Shown: piece by piece, positions 34,919 to 45,988 of the stretch | How the letters are laid out: every line of letters begins with the position of its first letter | Numbering within the stretch: the first letter of the stretch is position 1 | Assembly (NCBI RefSeq): GCF_000709345.1 | Contig: NZ_KL448323.1 | Location: forward strand, 3,288,961-3,352,960 | Direction of reading: 5' to 3' | DNA: 64,000 bases | From: Polaromonas glacialis | GTDB lineage: Bacteria; Pseudomonadota; Gammaproteobacteria; Burkholderiales; Burkholderiaceae_C | The notes under the pieces: generated by a model | Told to the model about the DNA's origin: nothing | Databases searched by the model: none | Seen by the model: only the letters and a program-made list of their open reading frames with translations | Position numbers and translations under genes: made by a program

Positions 34919-35737
34919 TCAGTTCGCATGCCAGAACGGCACGCCGACGGTTGTCGTGGAGGCCTGCGCGGCGGCGCGCTCGGGCATGGGCGTCGATTCA
35001 TACGCGGCGCGGCCAGCCGCCACGCCGTCGGTAAAGGCGCGCGCCATGCGCACCGGGTCGCCCGCCTGCGCGACGGCGGTGTTCAGCAGCACGGCGTCAA
35101 AGCCCAGTTCCATCACCTGCGCCGCATGCGACGGCCGGCCCAGCCCGGCATCGACGATCAGCACCGCATCCGGCAGGCGGCGGCGCATGGTTTCCAGCGC
35201 ATACGGGTTCAGCGGCCCGCGCCCGGTGCCGATGGGCGCGGCCCACGGCATCACCGCCGCGCAGCCCGCCGCATGCAGGCGCTGGGCCATCACCAGGTCG
35301 TCGGTGGTGTAGGCGAAGACCGAAAAGCCGTCCTTCGCCAGTGCCGTGGCGGCCTCCAGCGTGGCCACGGTGTCGGGCTGCAGCGTGTAGTCGTCGCCGA
35401 TCACTTCGAGCTTGATCCACGCGGTGCCGAAAATCTCGCGCGCCATCTGCGCCAGCGTGATGGCCTCGTTGGCGCTGTGGCAGCCGGCGGTGTTGGGCAG
35501 GATGTGGCAGCCCAGCGCCTGGATGCGCTGCCAGAAGCTCGCGCCGCCGCCGCTCTCGGGCTGCAGCCGGCGCAGGCCGACGGTCAGCACTTCGGTTCCG
35601 CTGGCGCGCACCGCGTCGCCCAGCACCTGCGGCGACGGGTAGTGCGAGGTGCCGAGGAAAAACCGGCTGTTCAATGTCATACCGGCCACCGTCCAAGGGC
35701 TGCCGTGGGCGATGGGAAGGGCTGCGGAAATAGTCAT
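34919..35737 (-). CDS. thiG: Thiazole synthase
   Basis: 272 residues. The catalytic Schiff-base Lys is in [35 protein letters not shown] and [11 protein letters not shown] are conserved in ThiG. The start (MTISAALP) is preceded by a modest SD. It builds the thiazole ring from DXP, dehydroglycine and ThiS-thiocarboxylate. Here it is separated from thiS by 161 bp of repeat sequence instead of the usual tight junction. Confidence 0.94.
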   Translation of the reverse strand: MTISAALPIAHGSPWTVAGMTLNSRFFLGTSHYPSPQVLGDAVRASGTEVLTVGLRRLQPESGGGASFWQRIQALGCHILPNTAGCHSANEAITLAQMAREIFGTAWIKLEVIGDDYTLQPDTVATLEAATALAKDGFSVFAYTTDDLVMAQRLHAAGCAAVMPWAAPIGTGRGPLNPYALETMRRRLPDAVLIVDAGLGRPSHAAQVMELGFDAVLLNTAVAQAGDPVRMARAFTDGVAAGRAAYESTPMPERAAAQASTTTVGVPFWHAN

Positions 35738-35805
35738 GTGAATTGCTTCTTTAATTAGCCCCTGCGCAGTACACGGCGCAGGTATTGCTTTCTATCAGTA
35801 AACGC

Positions 35806-35891
35806 CATGGAACTGGCTTTGCCAGGCCATGGGCGTTGCCCCCTGCAAGGGGGGTTGGGCGCTACACGCAGTGAGCGCCCGGCGGGGGTGT
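35806..35891. repeat. GC-rich intergenic repeat between thiS and thiG
   Basis: Contains AACTGGCTTTGCCAGG, CCCCCTGCAAGGGGGG and GGGCGCTACACGCAGTGAGCGCCC palindromic pieces. Similar pieces occur in 400..603. It is a compound hairpin-forming element inside an operon. Confidence 0.55.
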
Positions 35892-35898
35892 GCCATTC

Positions 35899-36108
35899 TT
35901 AGCCTCCCGTTATTGGCGTGACCACGTCGATGCGGTCGCCGCCCTGCAAATGGCGTTCCGGCCACTGCGGGCGCGGCACGAAGCCGCTGTTGATGGCGCA
36001 GGCAAACGCGCTTTTCATATCGTAGCCGCGCTCCAGCAGCAGCGCGTGCAGCGTGGATGCCTGCGTGGCGATGCGCTCGCCGTTCAGGGAAATTTCAAAA
36101 TTGCTCAT
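35899..36108 (-). CDS. thiS: Sulfur carrier protein ThiS
   Basis: 69 residues, the ubiquitin-like ThiS length, ending in the essential Gly-Gly (TPITGG). MSNFEISLNGERI and GGDRIDVV are typical. The C-terminal thiocarboxylate donates sulfur for the thiazole ring. Its start overlaps the thiO stop by 4 bp. Confidence 0.93.
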   Translation of the reverse strand: MSNFEISLNGERIATQASTLHALLLERGYDMKSAFACAINSGFVPRPQWPERHLQGGDRIDVVTPITGG

Positions 36109-37181
36109 GCCGCCTCCTTGGGTTCAATGCCCAGGAGTTTATGGGCCAGTTCATCGACCACCGCCGGCGCGCACAGATAGCCATGCCGGTACAGGCCGTT
36201 GATGTGCCAGACGCCGCCGCGCAGCACGACTGCCGGCCGGTGGTCGTCGAGCGCCGGGCGCAGCGCGGCCGACAGGCGCAAGACCCGCGCCTCGCCAAAA
36301 GCCGGATGCAGGCTGTACAGCGCGCTGCCCAGCTCCAGCGTCGAGCGCAGCGTGACCGGGCCGGTGTCTTCCGATTCGAGTTCGGTCGCGCCGACGACGA
36401 ACTGGTGGTCCGGGCGCGGCGCCACATACAGCGCATAGCGCGGATGCATCAGCCGCACCGGGCGCTGCAGGGTGACGCCGGGGCATTCGACGCGCAGCAC
36501 CTCGCCGCGCACGCCGCGCACCTGCGGCCACTGCGCCTGGCTGCCCACGCCGCGCGCATCGACCGCCACATCCACCGCATGCGTGCCGCTGGCGCAGACG
36601 ATGCGGCCTTCCTCGACCCGCTCGACCGCCACGCCTTCATGCCAGGTCACGCCCAGCCGGTCAATTTCAGTCGCCAGCGCGGCCATCCACTGGTCGTTGG
36701 CCAGCTGGCCTTCGCTTTCCAGAAACAGGCCGCCGTCAAAACGCCCGGCCAGCGCCGGCTCCTGCGCGGCCAGCCCGGCCGCATCGAGCGTGTGGACCTG
36801 CGCGCGGCAGGCGCCCGGCAGCTTGTGCTGCAGCAGCCGGCTGAAATGGTCGAGCGAACTCTGGTCTGGCGCATGCGCGACGACCAGCGTGCCTTTCTGG
36901 CGGAAATACACCGGCTCGCCGCCGCCTTCGGCCAGCTCGCCGATCCAGCGCGGCCAGAGCTGCATCGAGCGCTGGCCGAGCGCGAACACCACCTCGTCCG
37001 ACACGGACAGCTCGGCCAGCGGCGAGAGCATGGCCGCCGCCGTCATCGAAGCGGTGTCCAGCTCGGCGCGCTGGCGTGAATCGAACAAAGTGACGCGGCA
37101 GCCGGCGCGCAGCAGGCGCCAGGCCAGCGTGCGGCCGGCCAGGCCGGCGCCGGCGATACCGATGTGAAGAGGGGAGGTCAT
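36105..37181 (-). CDS. thiO: Glycine oxidase (FAD-dependent)
   Basis: 358 residues. The N-terminal FAD Rossmann motif is GIAGAGLAGRTLAWRLL, followed by a DAO-type domain, with GVWHINGLYRHGYLCAPAV near the C-terminus as in ThiO. It oxidises glycine to dehydroglycine for the thiazole synthase, the oxygen-dependent alternative to ThiH. ATGA overlap with thiS. Confidence 0.92.
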   Translation of the reverse strand: MTSPLHIGIAGAGLAGRTLAWRLLRAGCRVTLFDSRQRAELDTASMTAAAMLSPLAELSVSDEVVFALGQRSMQLWPRWIGELAEGGGEPVYFRQKGTLVVAHAPDQSSLDHFSRLLQHKLPGACRAQVHTLDAAGLAAQEPALAGRFDGGLFLESEGQLANDQWMAALATEIDRLGVTWHEGVAVERVEEGRIVCASGTHAVDVAVDARGVGSQAQWPQVRGVRGEVLRVECPGVTLQRPVRLMHPRYALYVAPRPDHQFVVGATELESEDTGPVTLRSTLELGSALYSLHPAFGEARVLRLSAALRPALDDHRPAVVLRGGVWHINGLYRHGYLCAPAVVDELAHKLLGIEPKEAA

Positions 37182-37224
37182 GGTGGATTGACTCGTGATG
37201 GCTGCCAGCCGTCCCCTCCTTGCT

Positions 37225-37246
37225 CCTTCCCCCGCTGGGGGGAAGG
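37225..37246. repeat. Hairpin of the CCTTCCCCC/GGGGGAAGG family, copy 1
   Basis: Perfect 9-bp stem with a 4-base loop in the thiO-thiC spacer. A second copy with a 10-bp stem lies at 37426..37448. Confidence 0.6.
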
Positions 37247-37335
37247 CTGGGATGCGGGCGGCGGCGGCGGGAACAAAGGTGGATTAAAAATCTGACGCGG
37301 GGAAAATCCCGTTGAATTTAAGTCAAAAAAGGCTA

Positions 37336-37379
37336 CTAGCGCACATCCTGCATGTACTGACAGCTATTTTATTGATAGC
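37336..37379 (-). repeat. Dispersed GCTAY-N7-ATAGCT-N18-TGCG element, copy 5
   Basis: On the - strand: GCTAT, 7 bases, ATAGCT, 18 bases, TGCGCTAG. It lies between thiC and thiO. Confidence 0.78.
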
Positions 37380-37425
37380 GCCTTAAAAGCGGCTCCTGAT
37401 TCGATTCGGGGAGGCCCCTGTCCCG

Positions 37426-37448
37426 GCCTTCCCCCAGCGGGGGAAGGC
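37426..37448. terminator. GC-rich hairpin just after thiC (terminator or repeat hairpin)
   Basis: GCCTTCCCCC/GGGGGAAGGC, a perfect 10-bp stem with a 3-base loop, 28 bp past the thiC stop. No clear T-run follows, so intrinsic termination is uncertain. The same core occurs at 37225..37246. Confidence 0.45.
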
Positions 37449-37476
37449 GCAAGACGGGAGCCGCCCGCTTCAGGCT

Positions 37477-40318
<2,842 letters not shown>

Positions 40319-40521
40319 GGCCTGCCTGGTTTCCTGTTGCGTTTGGAGGCCAAAGCATATCCCAGACAGCCCGAAAAAAACCGGTGGCCGCCACACGGCT
40401 TTCACCCAACTTTACAAACCATCACAACCGCGCAATGGCGGCGATACACGGGCGCGCCACACTGGCGCCCAAGCTGTCGCCAATTCCTGGTGCCAGACCT
40501 TTTCATCCCAAGGAAGCTTCC

Positions 40522-41097
40522 ATGAAATTCGCACTCAAATCACTGAATGGCCTGATCCTTGCCAGCCTGCTGGCCACCGCTGGCGTGGGCGCCATCGCGC
40601 AAGGCACCGACGCGGCCCCCGCAGGGCTGAATTCCGGCACGTCGGCACCTGCGGCCCAGAACGCCACGCCGCACCATGGCGAGCACAATATGGGCCGCCA
40701 CGACCCCGCCAAGATGCAGGCGTGGATGGCCAAGCGCCAGGCCGAGCTGAAAGCCAGGCTCAAGATCACGCCGGCCCAGGAAGGCGCCTGGACCGCCTTC
40801 ACCGCCGCTATGCAGCCGCCGGCCCGCATGATGGGCGGCGAACGGCCCATGGCCGGGCAGCGCGCCGAACTCGACAAGCTGACCACGCCCGAGCGCATCG
40901 ACAAGATGAAGGCGCTGCGCACCCAGCGCATGACCGAAATGAATGCCGAGATGGACAAGCGCGGCGACGCCACCAAGGCTTTCTACGCCGCCCTGAGCCT
41001 TGATCAGCAAAAGACCTTTGATGCCGAGCACCAGAAAATGGGCCAAGAGCATCGCGGCCATGGCCAGCACCACGGAGGCATGCACCGCAAGGGCTGA
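40522..41097 (+). CDS. Periplasmic Spy/CpxP-like LTxxQ protein
   Basis: 191 residues from the ATG at 40522 (SD AAGGAA). The signal peptide ends near AIAQ at about residue 28. The mature protein is helical and rich in Met, His, Lys and Gln, with RLKITPAQEGAWTAFTAAM (an LTxxQ-like motif) and LSLDQQKTFDAEHQKM (the second). The C-terminus is His-rich (HRGHGQHHGGMHRK) and could bind metal. Spy-family proteins are envelope-stress chaperones. It is monocistronic with a good terminator. Confidence 0.83.
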   Translation: MKFALKSLNGLILASLLATAGVGAIAQGTDAAPAGLNSGTSAPAAQNATPHHGEHNMGRHDPAKMQAWMAKRQAELKARLKITPAQEGAWTAFTAAMQPPARMMGGERPMAGQRAELDKLTTPERIDKMKALRTQRMTEMNAEMDKRGDATKAFYAALSLDQQKTFDAEHQKMGQEHRGHGQHHGGMHRKG

Positions 41098-41141
41098 TTG
41101 GCCCCGTGCCGGCGGGCGATCCGTGTCGCTGGCATCTTGAA

Positions 41142-41187
41142 AAACCCGCACCTCTTGCGCCTGCGCGCACGACGGTGCGGGTTTTTT
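41142..41187 (+). terminator. Rho-independent terminator after Spy-like gene
   Basis: AAACCCGCACC pairs with GGTGCGGGTTT (11 bp) and is followed by a T6 tract; the A-run before the stem makes it possibly bidirectional. Confidence 0.85.
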
Positions 41188-41208
41188 CATGTCCGCCCAA
41201 GACGGCTG

Positions 41209-41255
41209 GCTACTCCTTTTTTAATAGCTGGTAATGCCCGCCGCTATTGCGCAAA
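41209..41255 (+). repeat. Dispersed GCTAY-N-ATAGCT-N18-TGCG element, copy 6
   Basis: GCTAC, 10 bases (the other copies have 7), ATAGCT, 18 bases, TGCGCAAA. Confidence 0.75.
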
Positions 41256-41312
41256 CATGGTTTTTCATGCTTTTTTCAGGTTCTGGCGCCAACCGCAACG
41301 CGCCTTGACGCT

Positions 41313-41762
41313 TCACTTCGTCTTGCGCGGAGCCTTCGCGACATAAGCGCCTTTTTCCTCGTCAAACGTATGCGTGGCCAGGAATTGTTTGGTTTCGGCC
41401 GCCACCTGGGTGCGCGACATGGTTCCCAAGTCGCGCGATCCGCCCTTGACCGGCACCCAGGTGCTGGTTTCGTTGCTCCAGCGGTTGGCGCGCAGGAAGA
41501 CGTCGCGCTCGGCCTTCACTTCGGTGCGAGGCTTCACCCCGGCCGGGGCATCGACGCCCGACTTCATCACCCAGGAAGTTCTGTCATCGTCCCAGCGGTG
41601 GGTCCGCAGGAAATCGGCGGTCTCCATCTTGACTGCCTCGCGCGTCGGCGCCGCCGCCGCCGGGCTGGCTGCGGTTTGCGCGTGCGCGGCGGCGCCGAAC
41701 ATCACCGCAGCGGTCATCACGGTTACCAGGGGAATCGTTCTCAGGGCAAATTTCGTGGTCAT
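41313..41762 (-). CDS. Secreted protein with three ~45-residue repeats, unknown function
   Basis: 149 residues. A Sec signal peptide ends near AHAQ at about residue 29. The mature part is three repeats, each with [TS]R(E/T)xVxxExxxFLxxxRW/F then a short acidic turn and WV/YV: starting near residues 40 (TREAVKMETADFLRTHRW), 78 (PRTEVKAERDVFLRANRW) and 115 (SRTQVAAETKQFLATHTF). Each ends in a Trp or Tyr plus Val. The first halves recall DUF4148-type 'TRAQVxAE' motifs of Burkholderiales periplasmic proteins, but I cannot assign the family firmly. SD GGAGAG precedes the ATG. Confidence 0.75.
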   Translation of the reverse strand: MTTKFALRTIPLVTVMTAAVMFGAAAHAQTAASPAAAAPTREAVKMETADFLRTHRWDDDRTSWVMKSGVDAPAGVKPRTEVKAERDVFLRANRWSNETSTWVPVKGGSRDLGTMSRTQVAAETKQFLATHTFDEEKGAYVAKAPRKTK

Positions 41763-42056
41763 GACGTTGCTCTCCTTTTCTTACCCGCAAGGGCTTGTTA
41801 ATTGGAAAAAGCCACATGAAAGTTAGCAAGCAAAGCCTACGCCTTGTGTCGGACGTTCACAGTCAAGCACGTAGGATGTGTCTGTCATTGCGGCAGAAAT
41901 AAGTTACCGTCCTACAGTCCTCAATACCCTGCCGGTTAACAATCATGTTTCGTCAAGCCTGGCCGGTTCCCGGCCTCCCGTAGCGGCCAGATTGTTGTCC
42001 ATTCTTCCTTCAATGCCGCGCTGCCCGGAATCCTTGATCCAGCGTCCGAGAACCTC

Positions 42057-42899
42057 ATGCCCCACAAAATCAAATCACCTCATGCCGAGCCCCGCGCGAG
42101 GCGTATTGCGGCCGCGGCCGCTGCCGAACCGGCCGCCGGCGCTGCCGCCCCAGCGACCTCCTTCAAGGTGCTGACGGTCAACATCCACAAGGGCTTCACT
42201 TTCTTCAACCGCAAGTTCATCCTGTCCGAACTGCGCGACGCGGTGCGCACCGTGGGCGCGGACGTGGTGTTTTTGCAGGAGGTGACCGGCAGCCACCTCA
42301 AGCATGCGGAAAAGTTCGACAACTACACCGAGCAGCCGCACTACGAATACCTGGCCGACAGCATCTGGGACCAGTTTGCCTATGGGCGCAACGCGGTCTA
42401 CACCAACGGCCACCACGGCAACGCGGTGATGTCGAAGTTTCCGATCGTCAAGTTTGAAAACCGCGACATCTCCATCAGCGGCCCCGAGCGGCGCGGCATG
42501 CTGCATTGCGAACTGCAGGTGCCCGGCCAGAGCCGCAATGTACACGCCATCTGCGTCCACCTGGGGCTGGTCGAAACCCACCGCACGCAGCAGATCAAGC
42601 TGCTGTGCGACCTGGTGCGCAAGGACATCCCGGCGCGCTCGCCCGTCGTGGTGGCCGGCGACTTCAACGACTGGCGGCGCCGCGCCCACGCGCAGATGGC
42701 CAAAGGCGCCAACATGCACGAGGTCTTCGTGCAGGCCAACGGCCATGCGGCGCGCACCTTTCCGGCCCGGTTGCCGCTGCTGCAGCTGGACCGCATCTAT
42801 GTGCGCAATGCGGTCGGCCATTCGCCCATCGTGCTGCCCAGCCATCCGTGGTCGCACCTGTCCGACCACGCGCCGCTGGCGGCGGAAATCAGGCTTTGA
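42057..42899 (+). CDS. ybhP: Endonuclease/exonuclease/phosphatase family protein (YbhP-like)
   Basis: 280 residues. The EEP fold is shown by LTVNIHKG (Asn), VFLQEVTG (catalytic Glu), ICVHLGL, VVVAGDFNDWR (Asp, Asn) and LSDHAPLAAEI (catalytic Asp-His). The order with clsB and ybhN matches the enterobacterial ybhP-ybhO-ybhN cluster. It is probably a phosphodiesterase or phosphatase linked to phospholipid metabolism. An alanine-rich ~25-residue leader precedes the domain. Confidence 0.9.
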   Translation: MPHKIKSPHAEPRARRIAAAAAAEPAAGAAAPATSFKVLTVNIHKGFTFFNRKFILSELRDAVRTVGADVVFLQEVTGSHLKHAEKFDNYTEQPHYEYLADSIWDQFAYGRNAVYTNGHHGNAVMSKFPIVKFENRDISISGPERRGMLHCELQVPGQSRNVHAICVHLGLVETHRTQQIKLLCDLVRKDIPARSPVVVAGDFNDWRRRAHAQMAKGANMHEVFVQANGHAARTFPARLPLLQLDRIYVRNAVGHSPIVLPSHPWSHLSDHAPLAAEIRL

Positions 42900-42983
42900 A
42901 AAGGTTCGCGCCATGAACCCGCTCCGTGCCTTGTACCGGCCTTACCGACCATTCCAGGGCCAGGCGGCCTGCGGGGGAAAGGC

Positions 42984-44261
42984 GTGACGCGCTGGGTCGG
43001 CGGCAACCGCTTTCACTTGCTGGAAAACGGCGAGGCGTTTTTTCCGCGCGTGTTTGAATCGATTGCCGGCGCCCGCCACGAGGTGGTGGTGGAAACCTTC
43101 ATTTTGTTCGAGGACAAGGTCGGGCTGGCGCTGCATGCGGTGCTGCTGGCGGCGGCCTCGCGCGGCGTGCGCATCGACCTGACGATCGACGGCTTCGGCT
43201 CGCCCGACCTGTCGCCCGGCTTTATCTCGGCGCTGACGCAGGCCGGCGTGCGGGTGCATGTGTTCGACCCGGCGCCGCGCCTGTGGGGCTGGCGCACCAA
43301 CGTGTTCCGGCGCATGCACCGCAAGATCGTGGTGGTGGACGCAAAGCAGGCCTTTGTCGGCGGCATCAACTATTCGGCCGACCACCTGGCCGACTATGGC
43401 CCCGAGGCCAAGCAGGACTATTCGGTCGAGATCGAAGGCCCCATCGTCACGGTGATCCACGCGTTCGTACACAAGGCGCTGGCGGCCGGGCAGCGCAACG
43501 CCGCCACGAGCTTTGCCGGCCAGCTGCGCGAGCGCATCGCCGACCGGGCGCACCTGCTGACGCAAGGCTGGCGCACGGAACCGGCGCCGGCGGGTGAGGC
43601 GGCGGCGATCTTTGTCACCCGCGACAACCGCAAGCACACCACCGACATCGAGCGGCATTACCGCATCGCCATCCGCGCCGCCCGGCACCGCGTGGTGATT
43701 GCCAACGCCTACTTCTTCCCCGGCTACCGGCTGCTCAAGGAAATGCGCCGGGCCGCCCGGCGCGGCGTCGAGGTCCGGCTGATCCTGCAGGGCGAGCCCG
43801 ACATGGCGATTGTCAAGACCGCCGCCAACATGCTGTATCACCACCTGCTGTCGGCCGGCGTGCAGATCTTCGAATATTGCGAGCGGCCGCTGCACGGCAA
43901 GGTGGCAGTGTCGGATGACGCCTGGTCCACGGTCGGCTCAAGCAACCTGGACCCGCTGAGCCTGTCGCTGAACCTGGAGGCCAACGTGATCATCAAGGAC
44001 CGCGCCTTCAACCAGCTCCTGGGCGCGCGGCTGGACGACCTGGTGCAAAACAGTTGCAAGCAAATTCATGCCGCCGATCTGGTGGAATGGAGCTGGTGGC
44101 GCGTGCTGCGCAGTTTTTTCGTCTTTCACCTGCTCAGCCGCTTTCCGGCCTGGGCCGGCTGGCTGCCGGCGCACGCGCCGCGCCTGATGCCGCCCGCAGC
44201 GCCTGCCGAAGCTTCCGTAAACGCCGGCGCGGACCGGGTCAGCCATGCCGACGCGGCGTGA
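42984..44261 (+). CDS. clsB: Cardiolipin synthase B (phospholipase D family)
   Basis: 425 residues from a GTG start. Two HKD motifs are complete: MHRKIVVVDAKQAFVGG (about 112-130) and LHGKVAVSDDAWSTVGSSNLDPLS (about 302-326). There is no N-terminal membrane domain, as in ClsB/YbhO. It condenses phosphatidylglycerol to cardiolipin. It lies 84 bp after ybhP and ends 7 bp before ybhN. Confidence 0.94.
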   Translation: MTRWVGGNRFHLLENGEAFFPRVFESIAGARHEVVVETFILFEDKVGLALHAVLLAAASRGVRIDLTIDGFGSPDLSPGFISALTQAGVRVHVFDPAPRLWGWRTNVFRRMHRKIVVVDAKQAFVGGINYSADHLADYGPEAKQDYSVEIEGPIVTVIHAFVHKALAAGQRNAATSFAGQLRERIADRAHLLTQGWRTEPAPAGEAAAIFVTRDNRKHTTDIERHYRIAIRAARHRVVIANAYFFPGYRLLKEMRRAARRGVEVRLILQGEPDMAIVKTAANMLYHHLLSAGVQIFEYCERPLHGKVAVSDDAWSTVGSSNLDPLSLSLNLEANVIIKDRAFNQLLGARLDDLVQNSCKQIHAADLVEWSWWRVLRSFFVFHLLSRFPAWAGWLPAHAPRLMPPAAPAEASVNAGADRVSHADAA

Positions 44262-44268
44262 GGCGCCG

Positions 44269-45270
44269 ATGAGCGACAGCCTGCCGTCCCCGGCGCCTCC
44301 GGGCGGCCCGCCAGGCGTGGGGCGCAAGCTCACCGACCGGGCTTGGTGGCCGTGGCTGCGGCGCGCCGGCACGACGGTCTTTTTCGCCCTGGTCGCCTGG
44401 CTGCTGGTGACGCAGGCGCGCACCATCGAATGGGGCAGGGTGCTGTCATCGCTGCAGGACTACCCGCTGTCGGCGTCCTGGGGCGCGGTGGCGCTGGCTG
44501 GCGCCAGCTATGCGCTTTACAGCTGCTTCGACCTGCTCGGGCGCCACTACACCGGCCACCCGCTGCGCGCTTTGACCGTGATGCAGCTGACCTTCGTCAG
44601 CTATGCCTTCAACCTCAACCTCGGCTCGGTGGTCGGCGGCGTGGCTTTTCGCTACCGGCTGTATTCGCGGCTCGGGCTGGCGCTGGGCACCATCACCCGC
44701 GTCATGTCGATCAGCATGCTGGCCAACTGGATGGGCTACCTGCTGCTCGCCGGGCTGGTGTTCAGCCTGCAGCCGCCGGCCTTGCCGCCGGGCTGGAAAA
44801 TCGACGCATTCCAGCTGCGCCTGATCGGTTCCGCGCTGCTGGCCCTGGCGCTGGCCTACCTGGGCGCCTGCGCCTTTTCCAGCCAGCGCAGCTTCAGCCT
44901 GCGCGGCCACGACATCGAGCTGCCGTCGATCAGGCTGGCCGGCCTGCAGATTGCCATGGGCGCGGCCAACTGGCTGCTGATGTCGGGCATCGTCTTTGTC
45001 CTGCTGCAGCAGCACATCGATTTTTTCAGCGTCGCCAGCGTGCTGCTGCTGGCGGCGATTGCCGGCGTCATCACCCACATCCCCGGCAACCTGGGCGTGC
45101 TGGAGGCGGTGTTTGTCGCGCTGCTGTCGCACCGCATGCCGCAGCACGAACTGCTGGCCGGGCTGGTCGCCTACCGGGTGGTGTATTTTTTGGTGCCGCT
45201 CTTGGTGGCGGCGGCGGTTTACCTGGTGATGGAAACCCGGGCCAAACCATCGGCCAAAACCGACGGCTAG
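44269..45270 (+). CDS. ybhN: YbhN/UPF0104 (lysylphosphatidylglycerol synthase transmembrane region) family protein
   Basis: 333 residues from the ATG at 44269 (SD TGAGGC); an earlier ATG at 44245 would overlap clsB. About eight membrane helices; NLGSVVGGVAFRYRLYSRLGL and HIPGNLGVLEAVFVALL are signatures of the MprF-like flippase fold (UPF0104). It may move or organise lipids; clustering with clsB supports a membrane-lipid role. Its stop overlaps the convergent PPC-domain gene by 4 bp. Confidence 0.88.
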   Translation: MSDSLPSPAPPGGPPGVGRKLTDRAWWPWLRRAGTTVFFALVAWLLVTQARTIEWGRVLSSLQDYPLSASWGAVALAGASYALYSCFDLLGRHYTGHPLRALTVMQLTFVSYAFNLNLGSVVGGVAFRYRLYSRLGLALGTITRVMSISMLANWMGYLLLAGLVFSLQPPALPPGWKIDAFQLRLIGSALLALALAYLGACAFSSQRSFSLRGHDIELPSIRLAGLQIAMGAANWLLMSGIVFVLLQQHIDFFSVASVLLLAAIAGVITHIPGNLGVLEAVFVALLSHRMPQHELLAGLVAYRVVYFLVPLLVAAAVYLVMETRAKPSAKTDG

Positions 45271-45704
45271 CGGCGCACGGCGAGCGGCTGCGCCACCAGT
45301 TCCATGAAGCCGGTCCGCGCATCATGCGCCCGGCTGAACGCCCAGCCCGGCAGCGGCGCCAGCACGATTTCGGCCGTGGTGCGCACGCTGCAGCCCGGCA
45401 TGACATGGCCGCCGCGCATCTGGCCACTGGCGTCGGCCACGCTGGCATGCAGGTGCGGGCCATCGGCGCTGAGCGTGCCCGACAGGCTGATCAGTTCCAG
45501 CGGCTCGTCCAGCACGCTTGCCTGCGCTTGCGCCGCATGACGCAACACGGCGCGCGACAGGCTGCCCACGGCCGAGATGACGCAGGCGGCCTGGCATCCC
45601 CGGCCCTGCAGTTCCTTGAAAGCCGACGCCAGTCCGGCGCGCAGGTCATCACCGGGGTTGAGGCGCAGGACGTAGATGGCGGGAAGGCCTGGCGGGGTGT
45701 TCAT
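45267..45704 (-). CDS. PPC domain (DUF296) protein
   Basis: 145 residues from the ATG at 45704. The PPC fold is shown by YVLRLNPGDDLRAGLASAF, VISAVGSLSRAVLR and HLHASVADASGQMRGGHVMPGC, which holds the family's conserved His residues (HxHxx..GGH). Plant members bind DNA with AT-hooks, but this protein has only the PPC domain. Function in bacteria is unknown. Confidence 0.87.
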   Translation of the reverse strand: MNTPPGLPAIYVLRLNPGDDLRAGLASAFKELQGRGCQAACVISAVGSLSRAVLRHAAQAQASVLDEPLELISLSGTLSADGPHLHASVADASGQMRGGHVMPGCSVRTTAEIVLAPLPGWAFSRAHDARTGFMELVAQPLAVRR

Positions 45705-45749
45705 GGTGGGTTTGAGGTGTTTTTTTGCGTTGCTGGCCAAGTTTATTAC

Positions 45750-45793
45750 ACTACTAATTTGATAGCTGCTTATACCCACCCTTAATGCGCAAA
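45750..45793 (+). repeat. Dispersed GCTAY-N7-ATAGCT-N18-TGCG element, copy 7
   Basis: ACTAC, 7 bases, ATAGCT, 18 bases, TGCGCAAA, followed by a T4 run. Confidence 0.78.
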
Positions 45794-45847
45794 AGGCACT
45801 TTTGACTCCGAATCCGCTCCCGCCTGTCCCGTTCTGGCTGGGCCTGT

Positions 45848-45929
45848 GATGACGGGCAAAAGCGGGATCAGGGCCGCGCGCTGTTTGAGCGCAGCGAGTT
45901 TGCGCGGACCCCCGCTTTTGCCGGTCATC
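45848..45929. repeat. Long imperfect hairpin of a compound intergenic repeat, next to IS30 element
   Basis: The outer arms GATGACGGGCAAAAGCGGG and CCCGCTTTTGCCGGTCATC are 19 bp with one mismatch; inside lies a GCGC-rich smaller stem. With the sequence up to 45988 and the stem-loop 47129..47156 beyond the IS, it looks like one compound repeat split by the insertion. Confidence 0.6.
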
Positions 45930-45988
45930 GCAGGTTGCCCGTAGCGAAGCGAAGGGACCAGGACAGCCGGGTCGCCTTTCTTTTGCTT

